Shown here: piece by piece, positions 26,951-38,349 of the stretch
Layout of the letters: the number at the start of each line of letters is the position of its first letter
Numbering within the stretch: the stretch's first letter is position 1
Made by a program: the position numbers and the translations under genes
NCBI GenBank assembly: GCA_003999685.1
Contig: CP021227.1
Coordinates: 1,612,001 to 1,676,000 of the forward strand
DNA length: 64,000 nt
DNA from: Taiwanofungus camphoratus
Lineage: Eukaryota > Basidiomycota > Agaricomycetes > Polyporales > Taiwanofungaceae
Direction: 5' to 3'
Notes under the pieces: model-generated
Database searches by the model: none
What the model was told of the DNA's origin: nothing
What the model saw: the letters and a program-made list of their open reading frames with translations, nothing else

Positions 26951-28614
26951 ATGCCTGCGTTCTACGAACTCCAGCTTATATACTTCACCACATTCTGTGT
27001 TGTCTTCCTCCTCGTTGAACGTCAACTATCTAGTCGGAAGCAGTCAAAGATCCCGAATGGCGACCTCGCCGCTCCTGCCGCGGCCTCCAGCGGATCCGGC
27101 AATGTTCTGTCCAAGCTTACCAGGCAGTACTTGATCGTATACGCGATTGTCATGGGCGAGTCGCAAATCTGTCTCCTTCGAATATCAAAGTCTGGACTCG
27201 GAAAGTTGACCATGCCTTGACCAGGCGCGGACTGGCTGCAGGGCCCATACGTGTATTCCTTGTATGAGGAGCAGTATGCGTTTCCAGAGCGTTTGGTAGC
27301 CGTCTTGTTTGTGACCGGATTCATGTCTGGGGGATTGACTGCACCATTAGTGGGAGTCTGGGCTGACCAGCAGTAGGTTTTCGGCGTCTGTCAAGGTGCA
27401 CAATTGTTGCTGAGGGGTATTCGTGCAGCGGTCGCAGAAGACTATGTCTCGCATTCTGTATAACATACACACTGAGTTGTATGGCTATCCTCGTTCCTTA
27501 CCTCCCTGTCCTTCTTCTTGGACGTGTTCTCGGAGGTGTCTCGACCTCTATCCTCTATTCCGCGTTTGAGTCCTGGCTGATATCCGCGTCGAATTCGCTT
27601 GCTCTGTCGCAGTCTGACCTATCCAGTATCATGGGTCGTGCATCACTGGTGAATGGGTTCGTCGCAGCTGCCACTGGGGTGATCAGCAACGAGCTGGTTG
27701 CAGCGACCGGGTCTTTCGCATCGCCCTTCGTAGCTAGTGGTGCGCTACTGCTGCTTGGGTGGGTGGTCATCAAGGGCACGTGGACAGAGAACTATGGCAG
27801 CGGCGGAGGAACGACTGTGGCCAGTTCAGACGTTTTCCAGCTCAGGCGTTTGGGGCAGGCATGGAAGATTGTTCGCACTGGTAGGCACTTTCATCCGCAG
27901 GCTCAGCCACATCTGATATCTTGTATCGCGACCAGAACCGTCCTTGATGGTCATAGGTCTCACGCAGACATGCTTCGAAGGATCTATGTACCTCTTCGTC
28001 TTCAATTGGGTACCATCTCTCCAAGAGGCCGCCAAGGCGACAGGCAGCACACTCCCTTTAGGCTTCATTTTCTCCTCATTCATGGTCTCCATGATGATCG
28101 GGTCTCTATTCTATACCTCCATCGTCTCCTACTACCGACCATCCGATTCCAATGCGCACGACGGACCGCTAACACTACATGCAAAGCTCAGCTCACTGGT
28201 GTGCGCTGTGAGTGCTCTGTCGCTCGCGGTGAGCATCGAGAGCAAGGACGAGCACGTGCGCTTCTGGGCGTTTTGCGTGTTCGAAGGTTGTGTCGGCATG
28301 TACTACCCTGTACAGGGCATGTTGCGGGGAACGCTGATCTCGGATGAGCATCGTGCGACTGTGGGTGCTTTTCCAGCAGCTGCAGTATGTGTGCTTGACT
28401 GACGGGACTTGGACCATTGTAGCTGTCTTCCCTATTCCGTGTCCCTCTCAACACTTTCGTTGTCGTCTCACTTCTAACGGGAGTCTCATCTGCGCGATAC
28501 ATGGTCCTAACTGCCAGCTCGCTTATGCTCGTCTTCTCATCACTGATGACGGGGGCCTTCCTGGTCGATCATTCCGTTGACATAGCCGTCCCGCAAGCCC
28601 CGCATCCAGCTTAA
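26951..28614 (+). CDS. MFSD5-like major facilitator (molybdate-anion transporter family)
   Basis: A major facilitator of the MFSD5 family, members of which import molybdate in algae and are widespread in eukaryotes. ATG 26951 starts MPAFYELQLIYFTTFCVVFL. The second exon begins ADWLQGPYVYSLYEEQYAFP and includes TGFMSGGLTAPLVGVWADQ, with the loop 2-3 motif continuing HGRRRLCLAFCITYTLSCMA. Then VLLLGRVLGGVSTSILYSAF, ESWLISASN, and ASLVNGFVAAATGVISNELV follow. The second half has LMVIGLTQTCFEGSMYLFVF, NWVPSLQEAAK and the last exon LSSLFRVPLNTFVVVSLLTG, ending SVDIAVPQAPHPA. Twelve membrane spans can be counted roughly. The first intron (27156-27224, 69 nt) must start with GC (GCGAGT) to keep the VMG-ADW frame. 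Substrate is inferred from the family only. Confidence 0.9.
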
Positions 28615-28940
28615 AACTAAGCATTAGTCTCCGATTTCACTGACGAATCACCGAATCACGATGCCACAGCGCATTGACTCAAATGGGGGTGTACAGCATA
28701 ACCTCGATAGCTCTTGGACTTTTGGATTTCGCTAGAATCTGGATTTCCTTAATTAATCTATGTATATCTTGAAATTGCCAGCCATATGTCGCACCTTCGC
28801 GCACACGTAAGGGCATTAGTGATAGCTAAACACGTCGTAGAGTCATTCGCACGATTTCACGGCCCAGTTACTCCACAACCTTTCTGCCAGACGTGATATG
28901 ATTGAGACTCTTTCTACCACGAGTGTGTACCAGAATTGAT
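28615..28940. other. Short intergenic stretch
   Basis: About 325 bp holding the 3' end of the MFS gene and the promoter of the hydrolase-like gene; no other feature seen. Confidence 0.4.
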
Positions 28941-29958
28941 ATGTCGAACGACGAACAGGCGGTGAGTTTCCGATTTGTAAAAAGACAAATAACTCAATAC
29001 AATCGTCATGGCAGGCCTTCTACTGAAACAATCGCAAAAGAGCGTATTCTGCACATGCGACATCTTGACCGGTACCATCATGTTGTCAGGTTATAGCAAA
29101 TTTGTGTGTACCTTGACTTACAAATTAGTCGGCTTTCATGTCTCGACCAGGAATGCGTCTACTGCCTACGTCCTGCGTACCCCACCACCATCCGCCCCAA
29201 GAGAGGTACCCACACCCTTGGTCTTTGTTTCTGCAAGCTCCTGGGATCCCAAGTCGCAAACCGGGTGCGCTGCTTTACATCATTACAAAAACATCGAATG
29301 ACTTCTCCGATCTTCTGGGATGCTGACGTTGAAAGAATGAGGACCCTCGCCTCGATGTTTTCGGAGCAGGGATACACCTGTCTCGAAGTAGATCTAGCGC
29401 ACCCAGAAAAGGCGACGACATCTGATGCCCTTATGCATCATTTCGAGAGCGGTGAGTCGAGCTCAACCTCGCCCTGTGATTACCTGCTCGCTCTGTGTTT
29501 TCTATGCGGAGGAGCCGGCCGAATAGAAAGCTTGACGTCGTAAGCTTGACGCTCCAAGAGAAGCTAATTACTCTGTAGATCTTGTTTCTCATATTCGCCT
29601 CACCGCGATCCCATTCCCGCCGGTCATCATTGCGCGTGCTTCTGGTGCTCTCATTGCGCAAACCTATATTTCCTCACATCCGGCCTCTGGCCTGCTTCTT
29701 GTGTCCCCTCCGCCTTCCAACAAAGCTGTTTCCGACTTTAGTCCATCGCTCTTGCCTACTCCATTGGCAGAGTTCGACTTTGAGCCAAAGTTTCCGTGCG
29801 CAATTGTGTGTGCCGAACGAGAGAAGGAGTGGCTCAAAGAGAACAGACTGTGGAAAGATGGGGGAGTTGACAAATTGATCGTAAAGGACAAGAGCGAGAT
29901 TGGTGGACAGGAAGTCTTTGTGCGAATTGGACAATGGCTAGACGACATTGGTGTATAG
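28941..29958 (+). CDS. Alpha/beta-hydrolase-like protein, frame uncertain
   Basis: A small protein of a conserved basidiomycete alpha/beta-hydrolase-like family. Recognised parts: ETIAKERILHMRHLDRYHH near the start, then VPTPLVFVSASSWDP, then TLASMFSEQGYTCLEVDLAH, DLVSHIRLTAIPFPPVIIAR with SGALIAQTYISSHPASGLLL, then SLLPTPLAEFDFEPKFPCAI and the C-terminal GVDKLIVKDK. SGALIA sits where the nucleophile elbow would be, but the elbow lacks the canonical GxSxG pattern. The stop is at 29956-29958. Two things are odd. First, the homologous reading changes frame between SAFMSRPGMRLLPTS (frame of 29138) and VPTPLVFVS (next frame) near 29190-29215. Second, a perfect-looking intron at 28962-29014 would put the next exon out of frame, while reading through it stays open. 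It may be a recent pseudogene, or carry sequencing errors. Confidence 0.6.
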
Positions 29959-31167
29959 ATTGTGTTCTCTTGACATGATCGGTCTTGCGTACAGAGTCGG
30001 CATCGTCCTGAGTCCTGACGCCCCAATGTTCTGCTATCTCTAGGTCGCCACAAGAGGTTATCCTGCCAACTCAAGTCTCCATAGCAAATTACCGACAAAG
30101 GTAGCATTTAATGCGCTCAAGTCGCTCTTGGCAACAAGGGCGTAATAGATGATATATAGCGCTCGTTGGCACGTACGACTTGCCCTTTGACGGTCCTGTG
30201 TACTATCGCTTACGTGTCTCTTCCACAAAGACAAGGTATGGTGACATACAATTTTAATAACGTCCAGGGCAATAAGGCGTACAAAACACTTACATGAGAT
30301 GACATTAGCAGAGCAGGCATGATGGACGTAATACGACGCCTCGGTGTCTGGGAAGCCGTGCTGAGTCGCGTGCACTGGTTACATCTTTGTCGAATCTGAG
30401 CGAGCTATATTCTAGCCTCAACACTCCATCGAGCTTCTTGAAAATTTGACGACAACTCGACGGTGGAGGGTGTGCTTGCCAATCTGATCATCCCGGCCGT
30501 GCAGAATATGCGCCAAGTGAATGAGGGCTGACTAGTTGACCTACGCTTGGGCCACTACGAAGGTGAGCGTCAGTGAGCATCTCTGCCTGTGACATTTCCC
30601 AGACGAGCGACTCTTTCCCCTTTGGACAGATCCTCATGCATACTTCTTCCTCTCCGTCTCTGACTGTCGTATGCTTACCGCCCCCATAGCAAGCAGATCT
30701 GTTGGCAAACGGCAAGATTATGAGGGTCCTCCAAAAACATCTTGCTAAAAGAAACTGAATTGGCTACCGCAGAATAGTCCTACATGTACAGAATGTGGAG
30801 CGTCTCCTATCCCTACATCTTGCATCAAGTGGACGGCCACCATCGTGGTTTGTGGCAGTGAATTGGTAACAATAAGTCAGATTACTAGTGTTATACATTA
30901 GAAGCTACATCTGTGACTGAAAGTATCAGGCAGGGAGCCCGTGCCAATGGTATAATACAGCGCCCTGTGACTTGTATCAATTGATCGGTCAAGAAACAGA
31001 GCATATATCATGATCGCACCGTGCTGTTATCTTTCCGAACGATTTTTCTTGCAACAAGGGCAATGAGGCATTTGTTCACACGAGCTTGTGAGAGGTCAGG
31101 CGGCTTGACCAGTTCGAGAACTAGATAACATACTTGAGCTTTCATACACTTCGCGATGTTAGTTTTG
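29959..31167. other. Intergenic region, no gene supported
   Basis: About 1.2 kb between the convergent ends of the hydrolase-like gene and Dam1. ORFs at 30375-30058 and 30715-30488 (both minus) contain good GTAAG donors but no family motif. I cannot support a gene here. Confidence 0.4.
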
Positions 31168-31985
31168 TCACATACTTCCTAAGCCACGCCCTTTGTTATT
31201 GAGAAAACCTTCGATAACCATCTCGATATGGCGGCGAAGGTTCGGATCACTCCCGCGGAACTCGAGGGGCAGAACAGACACGACCTTGTCGACGAGCAGC
31301 GCACGCTCTTTCTTTTCCTTTGCAGTCAGCTTCGGCTTGCCTTTCTTCTTTACAGGTACTTTCGTCCCTGTGAGGGCGGAGGCGGTGGCACTTGTGGTGG
31401 TAAAGGTTGTCTCGTTGCCGGGTTCGGAGGTATCAGCGTTCATGGTTGTCTTATCGCCGGTTGATACTTCTGGAGAAGGCGGGGCGGGTTGAGCTTGCGC
31501 AGCCTTGATTGCTTCCATAGCTGCAATAGCATCTTCCTCTTGTTCGAGACATAGTTGAGCGAACCATGCAGTTGCAAGTAGGGCGAGACACATACCTGCT
31601 CTGTGCGCTGCAAGCGTGAATGACGCGCCTGTGGGTGCCTATACATAATTGAGAATTCGGCCTCTATATAGAGCGCTATTTTCGCAGAAATAGAGAAAAT
31701 GAACCATGCCTGAGGCCAATCGGTGGTTAACGCATTCATGTTCATCACATAGAGCCAGCTTGCAAAGCTCTCGTTGAAAGTTCCGAGCGCGTCACTGAGG
31801 CTTTTAAGACCCTGCACATTGGTATGGAGAGCCTCCGCTTCATCAACGAGTTCAGATAGCGCGGGCTCGAGAAATCCAAGGCCATGCGGTGCGTCCGGGT
31901 ATGCACCCGAGCGAGAAAGACGAAAGAGAGAGCCTTGGGATATTCTACGCAGAGGCGTACGCTGTGGCACTGCACCTACGGGCAT
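31168..31985 (-). CDS. DAM1: DASH complex subunit Dam1
   Basis: Dam1, the microtubule-facing subunit of the fungal DASH/Dam1 ring that couples kinetochores to spindle microtubule ends and is regulated by Aurora kinase. Exon 1 (31985-31710) reads TPLRRISQGSLFRLSRSGAY then LGFLEPALSELVDEAEALHT, NVQGLKSLSDALGTFNESFA and SWLYVMNMNALTTDWPQ, which is the conserved Dam1 core. Exon 2 (from 31638) continues APTGASFTLAAHRAE, and exon 3 gives EDAIAAMEAIKAAQAQPAPP, a Lys-rich stretch KVPVKKKGKPKLTAKEKKER and EFRGSDPNLRRHIEMVIEGF up to the stop at 31168. The first intron (31709-31639, 71 nt) begins with GC, not GT; only this gives WPQ-APTG. About 220 residues. The basic C-terminal part would contact microtubules or other subunits. 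Confidence 0.9.
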
Positions 31986-32705
31986 CGCCGTTCAGATTGC
32001 AATGAAGAGGATGCTCAGAGCTGGACCAAGTAAGGGCGATAATCCAAGTACGTGAAGATGCCAGTTGGTAATTCAAACACAACGCTTCGGACGCGTTTGA
32101 GACGCGTCGCACGTGGCTGTTCGTTTGGATATTTAAGTACCCGTTGGAAAGTAGATTTCGGCGCTATACTTTCCGTCTGGGTTTCTCCTCCGCTATCCTT
32201 AACTCTTGCTTCTGACGAGTCTCTTTTGGTATAGTACCCTCGCTGAGATTATGCTGTGCGTGATTGCTTCATGTTGGTCTCTGCAATACGGGTGACTACA
32301 GCGACCCCTCGGAGTGTGCGCGCGAAGAAGCTTCCTGCATTCACGCATGCTACGCATCTGCTTGCTATTCTCTGTCCTTGTTCCGCATGAGGTTCTGTAA
32401 ACTGGGAGTAGTACTCTTAACAGTTTGAATGTTCTAATCTCCAAAAGAATAATTGAGAAGATCAATGTGCTGCAATTCGCGTAGGAGGGGCGAGCTTGAG
32501 CTTGAAAAGACCCGACTGGTGTGCTCCTCGATGTCACCGGACAATTGTTCCGTTCCCGGTTGCTGGCGTGTTCTCAAAGATATCGCAAGCATTTTTGTTA
32601 CTTCTTAGGCTCTCAGACCTTCTGGCGAGAATGCGTTGCTATGTCACAAAAGCGGAATAGATACGTTATCCATGAGCATCATAAATATACATGTATACGA
32701 ACACA
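31986..32705. other. Intergenic region, nothing clear
   Basis: About 720 bp: promoter of Dam1 on the left and 3' end of membrane paralogue A on the right. An ATTTAA-type AT block at 32130-32144 could serve as a Dam1 core promoter element. Nothing else seen. Confidence 0.35.
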
Positions 32706-34301
32706 TTACAAACACAGGCCGGTTTGAAACCCCTTGTCCTCGAGGTACATCTTGCCCGCCATAAAGAAACCGCCAATGGCGGGTATAATCAAAACAACAG
32801 CCGATAGGTAAAGTACTGGGGTCGGTATCATGTTGTTTAGTTTCCTCCAAATTGCATAAAAGACAAAGGTAATCAGCGATGAAAGTTGGCCAGCGCAAAG
32901 CCAAGCAAGCATCCAAACCCTCTCAGCCACTGTGCTGCTTTCCTTCCTAAAGCCCGTGAGTACAAATATGAGCGTGTATGGAAGGATCATCGCAAGCAGA
33001 AACGACAGGCCAAGGCAGATCCGCTCAGACCATGACCTAGTCGACGGCTTGACATTGCGAGGCGGACCATCATGAGTAATCGAGGAAATGCCGAATGAAT
33101 GTGTGTCATAATGGTCCGCGAAGGGATCAAACTTGAACTTTTTGATGCTGTGTCCAATTTCGACGATGAGAGTTTTCTGGGACAACCGAGTTTTTGCTGA
33201 AATCTCTTCCTCTATCTGCAGCTTCACTGCAGTGTATTCTGATTCGGTAGGGGATGCGTCCTGCAATACGCCAATTGCCCCATCGAATAAGGCGCCCTCA
33301 TTGCTGCGACGCTCCGCTTCTTGTAATATCGGTGTCCTAAGCACGTAACCGCATGTGTATTCTCCAACGACGCCGACACAAATCATATTGGTCAATGTCA
33401 TGAGCGCATAAGGAAACACGGAGAAACCGTACGCCGCGTATCCAAAGCGTTTTATCTGATCTCCTCGGGTGCGATAGAGAGTAAACGTGGCGGAGATGAG
33501 CTGGATGATGGAAAGAAGCACCTTAGGCCAGCTTTGCTGTGGGTAGAGCTTGATTTGCCTAGTATCTTGGAGAGTATCGGAAATGATACCCCTGATGATA
33601 TACTTGTTTGCTGGTGCTGCGAGAGTATACCCCCTCGGAAACTTCATATGTCCGTGTAATTTGCACTTGTCAGGATCAAGTTGATAATGTGAACGCTGAC
33701 TTCTATAACCGTCTGTATCGATCTCAAATTTGGCATATGAACTTGCGGCTTCACTAAAAGGTCAAACGAGACGTTTGATTTAGGAATCCTGGAAGTAGGA
33801 GCGTTGGCTGACTTACGCTTCGGTGAGAGTATGATAATTACGGGGTAATTTTACATAGACCAGTTCTGGCCGACCAACGGATAGCTGCCAGTCCGAAGTC
33901 CGACAAACGATGAGCAAGGCACCATGTACCAATGCGGTGTGAACATCGTCCTGGCCCCATCTGAGATGCTGCCCTATCAGCAAGATCGCCCTCGCCAGCC
34001 CAGCAAATGGAAGGAACAATGCAATTACAGCGGCCCATGGTGTTGACCTTCGCAGAGGGACATTCCTGGTGAACCTGCCAACTTCTGCTCTGACAGGAAC
34101 AGACCCGGCGTGGGCGACGAAATTGGTAAAGAAAAAGACCAACATATCCCACACTATCAGCGCATCCTGGTAACAGGCAACTGATGGATATACGGGTGCG
34201 GCAACAGCGGGAACTGTCAAGTAGCCAAGAAGAGGAATGCTCCAGAGGAGTAGTGCCCTTATGTGCCAGGATGAATGATGTGCATCGAATATGCGAGGCA
34301 T
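32706..34301 (-). CDS. Unrecognised polytopic membrane protein, paralogue A
   Basis: I do not recognise the family. One intron (about 33817-33756) splits the gene into an N-terminal and a C-terminal membrane part. From ATG 34301 (MPRIFDAHHSS) a hydrophobic segment ending VPAVAAPV could be a signal or first TM. Then come CYQDALIVWDMLVFFFTNFV with AHAGSVPVRAEVGRF, AAVIALFLPFAGLARAILLI and DWQLSVGRPELVYVKLP. After the intron: YTLAAPANKY, LLSIIQLISATFTLYRTRGD, QIKRFGYAAYGFSVFPYALM, TLTNMICVGVVGEYTCGYVL and RTPILQEAERR. A soluble middle part (KTLIVEIGHSIKKFKF) is followed by LGLSFLLAMILPYTLIFVLT and two more TM helices. Its clearest relative is paralogue B, 2.3 kb upstream on the same strand. An earlier ATG at 34331 is possible. 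Confidence 0.75.
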
Positions 34302-36572
34302 GATGGATGTACGACAAGAATCGAGAGTCATCAAGGAATGGCTTTTGTACTGACAGCCTCATTGTCAACTCCTGCATGGTGTGTCTGCTGCGAGTGTGCC
34401 TAGTCTCGGTGGAAATTGTGCAAGAGTCAGAAACCGCTTGGGGGGTCGACGTAGCACATACTCGAAAGTATCCTGAGCGCGACATAAAAGCACCGATGGC
34501 TCGAACGCTGCTCACCACGATGATGATAGGAGGAAAGTTGCCGCCCATGGCTGTTGGTGGACGATGTAGCGTTGTGCAGGCTTGCAGGCAAGTACAGACC
34601 CTGTGTGCTCAGGTCCACCAATTCTGACGCCCGAGTTACAGCGCAGGAGGTGCATTCGAGGCGGCAGGCGTACTGAGAATGCAAATTTGGCGCTTGATTG
34701 ATCTGCAAAATGTACATCCTGAATATCCGTCACGGCTGAATTGTATCAGTCATTAGTGTCAGAATTAGGTAGCCACAGTCTAGAGTAGGCCGCGGGACTG
34801 AATACCACGATAAAAGAAGACTACCTACTACCCTGAATTACCCACCAGAATTGAGAAGCCGGAATAGGACGCTGTAGTATGACGAAGACTGGACGTTCAT
34901 CAAAAGGGAAGCTAAAGAAGTACGGCAATGTGAGGATCTCTTGTGTGTTCAGCCACATTGCAACATCCGGCGAGGCAGCTCAGAGGGAGAACGGCAGTCA
35001 ACTGTGGGATACGATTGTGACGTGTGGCCTTTTCGCTCACCGACTTGAGGATAGTAAAAAATGCGCTGTTTTGAAAGAAGAAAATCGGATCATAACAATA
35101 GTAGGACTGTTTCTCATTGTCTACCTTGCATTTGTTGCAGGGGACAGCTCACTGTCTTCCGACAGCGACCAGGAAGCAACCACACGAAGCTCAACGGAAT
35201 TTTCCAATAGCAGTCGATGATGATGCCTTGAGGCAAATGGCGAGTATGAAGGCGCAGCATTTGTAAGACTGCGTGCCGCGTTGTCGAGATGCCATTGATG
35301 GACATAATCCAACCCGACTCCGCGTCTCCTGAGACACTTCCATGGCGAAATCATGACACCTCCTAGTGTGTGCGTGTTGTAATACATTTGAGACACCACT
35401 TCCGTTTAGTCTCGGATCTCAAGAGCAAATACCAAAATATGCGCTGGATGACAGATGGCCAATACCCATTCAGCTACGTCCGTTGCTCCAGCAGTCCGAC
35501 CATTATGGATTGGATAGGGGATGGCCCTTCCATTTTTTGCGTCAATCGTCCGCAGCTACGACACAGTCTATAAGCCTCATCTCCTTCCGCAGCTGAACAA
35601 AATAAATGAGAACGTTTGCTAAATGAGGAGGGAGAATGGAAGACGAACATTAAATAGGAGTCTTGAGCCACATTGCCTGCTGTAAACATATCCTTTGGTG
35701 GATACCACAATATAAACGATGATCGTGCGGGAGAGAGACACAGATACGTGTCTCGGTATTCATAAGCGCTAATCTCCTAGTGGCCGGGAATGTATCTCAT
35801 GCACTCCTTCAGTTGCAGGACAAAAGTGAGACTCCCAGGTCGGAGAGTGTTTCCAACATGCGTGCTTAAGTCAGTGTGTGGTCAGGCGCCCAAGCTTCGC
35901 AAGACAGACACAAACACCTAGTCAAACTATGATGGTGAAATGCCAGAAACGTTCACGAGAAGGATGGGTCAAGAAGGCGCCTGAGGCTAAGGGAGATGCA
36001 ACAGAATGTCAGAATCTGAACTTTGGCCGCCTTGCAGTGGTGTGGTACGCACTATATTTAAATCGAGGCCAAAGTGTCGCTGTACTTCAGCTCCGACTCT
36101 GGGCTCTCATTAGTGCAGCCTGACAGACGCTGCCAGTGTGAATGGAAACGAAGAGCAATGACCTAGAATTCAATATTCAACTGGACTTCCGACAAGCTGC
36201 AGTCTTCCAGGAAAGGACGATCGGCTTGGGTCCCAACGCTGGCTTCCAGAACCCATAATTGTGACTCCTTTTCTGACCTCCGGTCATCTTCAAAGTCGAC
36301 AATTACACTAAACAATGTTAGATAATATTGTAATTATATGTACATCGCTTTTTACTATGGGCCTCCTTCGTCCGAAACGATGACCGTACTCGGGGAAACC
36401 CTCAACAACTGAGCGGCCTACTAGTATGCGCATCAGTATAATTCTCAGCTCTTATCGTATGAGGATAGTGCATCATGCGAGTTGGACAGTATGGCATAGG
36501 CACTTAATATCCTTATAATAAATTATATGCTATAATGAAACCTTGCAGCTAGGAGAATGGATCCGATACCGA
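34302..36572. other. Gap between the tandem membrane paralogues
   Basis: About 2.3 kb. A plus-strand ORF at 34879-35220 (113 residues) and minus-strand ORFs at 34717-34427 and 35399-35121 have no recognisable domains. I saw no remnant of a third copy of the neighbouring family. 36480-36545 is AT-rich. Confidence 0.4.
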
Positions 36573-38349
36573 CTAGGAACACATCCCGAAACCATTATCT
36601 TCAAGATACATCTTTGCCACCATGACATATCCACCGACAGCAGGTACTGCGAAGATAGCAAAGGTGAGCAGCACAGGGATTACAAATGTGAATACAGATT
36701 CAACTCTACGCTTGCCACCACTGCCATGACGGAAGCCGCGCAACATGCGAGTCAGTGGCTTAGAATCCCAACCGTAAGCAGAGAAAAAGTTGCCGATCGA
36801 CAACCAGGACATCATCCATGCTCTCTGAGCTTTTGTGCTGTTTCCCTTTTTGAAGCCAGTGAGCACGAGAATCACGATATACGGGAGAACGAGTGATGTA
36901 ACGAGCGAGATGAGGACAAGCGTTATGAACACTTTCCTAATTGGCTCCTGTTTGGGAGTATCGGTACTCGATTGAGTTTCGCCAGTGACTTTAGATGGCA
37001 TAGTGATCGAAGAAGGCCGAACAGTCGATTGTGGTAAAGTGCCACAATCATAGACCTCGCACGACGGTTGGAGAGCCTGAGGGAGTGTGAGTGCAGAAAT
37101 CTTGAAGACTCTATGCCCCGCATCAGGATTTGCACTGTCAACCAACTTATACTTCCTCGTAGTCGTCCTTGCTCTCACGATGAGAGTTTTCCCTAACGAA
37201 CCACTGCTCGATTCTTCCAGAGATAGCCACGCAGCAACATATTCGTTATCATCCTGCAGGGACTCCTTTTGGGCCTTGCCATCTCCGCCTTCTAGCCCCT
37301 CCACTACATCCTTTACGCTTTTCAGAGTACCAATAGCTCCATCGAAGAGGGCATTGGGTCGTCGAGTTGCTTGCTCGAGCATAGGTGTCCTGAGCATGTA
37401 ATGGCACGGCCATTCCCCAATTACACCAGCGCAAATCATGTTGTAGAATGACATGAGAGCATATGGGAACACCGCAAGTCCATATGCTGCGTAGCCGAAG
37501 CGGTTGATCTGATCTCCTCGGGTATGATAGAGTGTATAGAGGGCGGAGATGAGCTGAACCACAGATATGACCATCTTCGGCCACCTCCATGGTCGGCAGA
37601 GATTGATATTAGACATGTCTTCCAAGGTTGAGGCTATAATCCTGTCAAGTGCTTCAACGTGGGGGATGACGAGCTGGTATCCTTCCGGAACATTGACACA
37701 TCCATAGATGTCCCAGTCACTGTGCTCAATCTTCTTCACCTCGTCTGTTTCTACGATCTCTAATGCTGCTTCTTTGATTTCGTCATCCCTGGAAGATATG
37801 CAACGGAATCAGGTTGAGTATGAAGCTATCGAGAAAAACAGAAAAGACAGACCCTTTAGCTTCCTCATTGAAATCCGACAGGCATTCCAATTTTACGTGG
37901 ACCAGTTCTGCTCGTCCAGTAAAAGGCATCCAATCCCGCGCTCGAGCCACCACTAATATAGCTCTGTATACCGAGGCTCGCTGAATGTCATTTCTAAAGC
38001 CCCTGGCTGCTTTTGCAAGCAATTTCACCGACCGAGATAAGCCAATAAATGGAAAGAAAAGAGCGACAATAGGTGGCCACGGGATGTACTTTGGCAAGAA
38101 AGGGTGTGCTTTCCAAGGAAACTTTATGAATTCATCAACGTCAGGAAACGTTGGAACTGATGCTGCATGCGCTATGAAATTCGTGGTGAAGAATACAACC
38201 ATGTTCCACACTATCAGTTCATCCTGGTAGCACAAGACGGTACGGCTGACCGGGGCTGAGAGTGCAGGCAACGCAAGGCAACATAACAATGCCCCGCAAA
38301 AAATTGTTGAGGGTTTTAGCAAAAGACTGTGACCAAACCGTTGAGCCAT
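36573..38349 (-). CDS. Unrecognised polytopic membrane protein, paralogue B
   Basis: Tandem paralogue of A, same strand, same single-intron architecture. ATG 38349 starts MAQRFGHSLLL and an N-terminal hydrophobic stretch ending ALPALSAPV. Shared blocks are CYQDELIVWNMVVFFTTNFI with AHAASVP, IVALFFPFIGLSRSVKLLAK, DWMPFTGRAELVHVKL; after the intron YQLVIPHVEALDRIIASTLE, VISVVQLISALYTLYHTRGD, QINRFGYAAYGLAVFPYALM, SFYNMICAGVIGEWPCHYML and RTPMLEQATRR. The variable soluble middle is longer than in A (Ser/Thr/Lys-rich, about 37150-36960). LVTSLVLPYIVILVLTGFKK and FVIPVLLTFAIFAVPAVGGY are TM helices, and the end MYLEDNGFGMCS matches the end of A. Both copies look intact. Function unknown; the conserved Cys in CYQDE and in the NMIC motif are notable. 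Confidence 0.8.

Noticed and set aside
34427-35399. ORFs between the tandem membrane genes
   Set aside because: Looked for a third, decayed copy of the family. None of the shared motifs (CYQD, RGDQI-RFGYAAYG, LRTP) is found in any frame.
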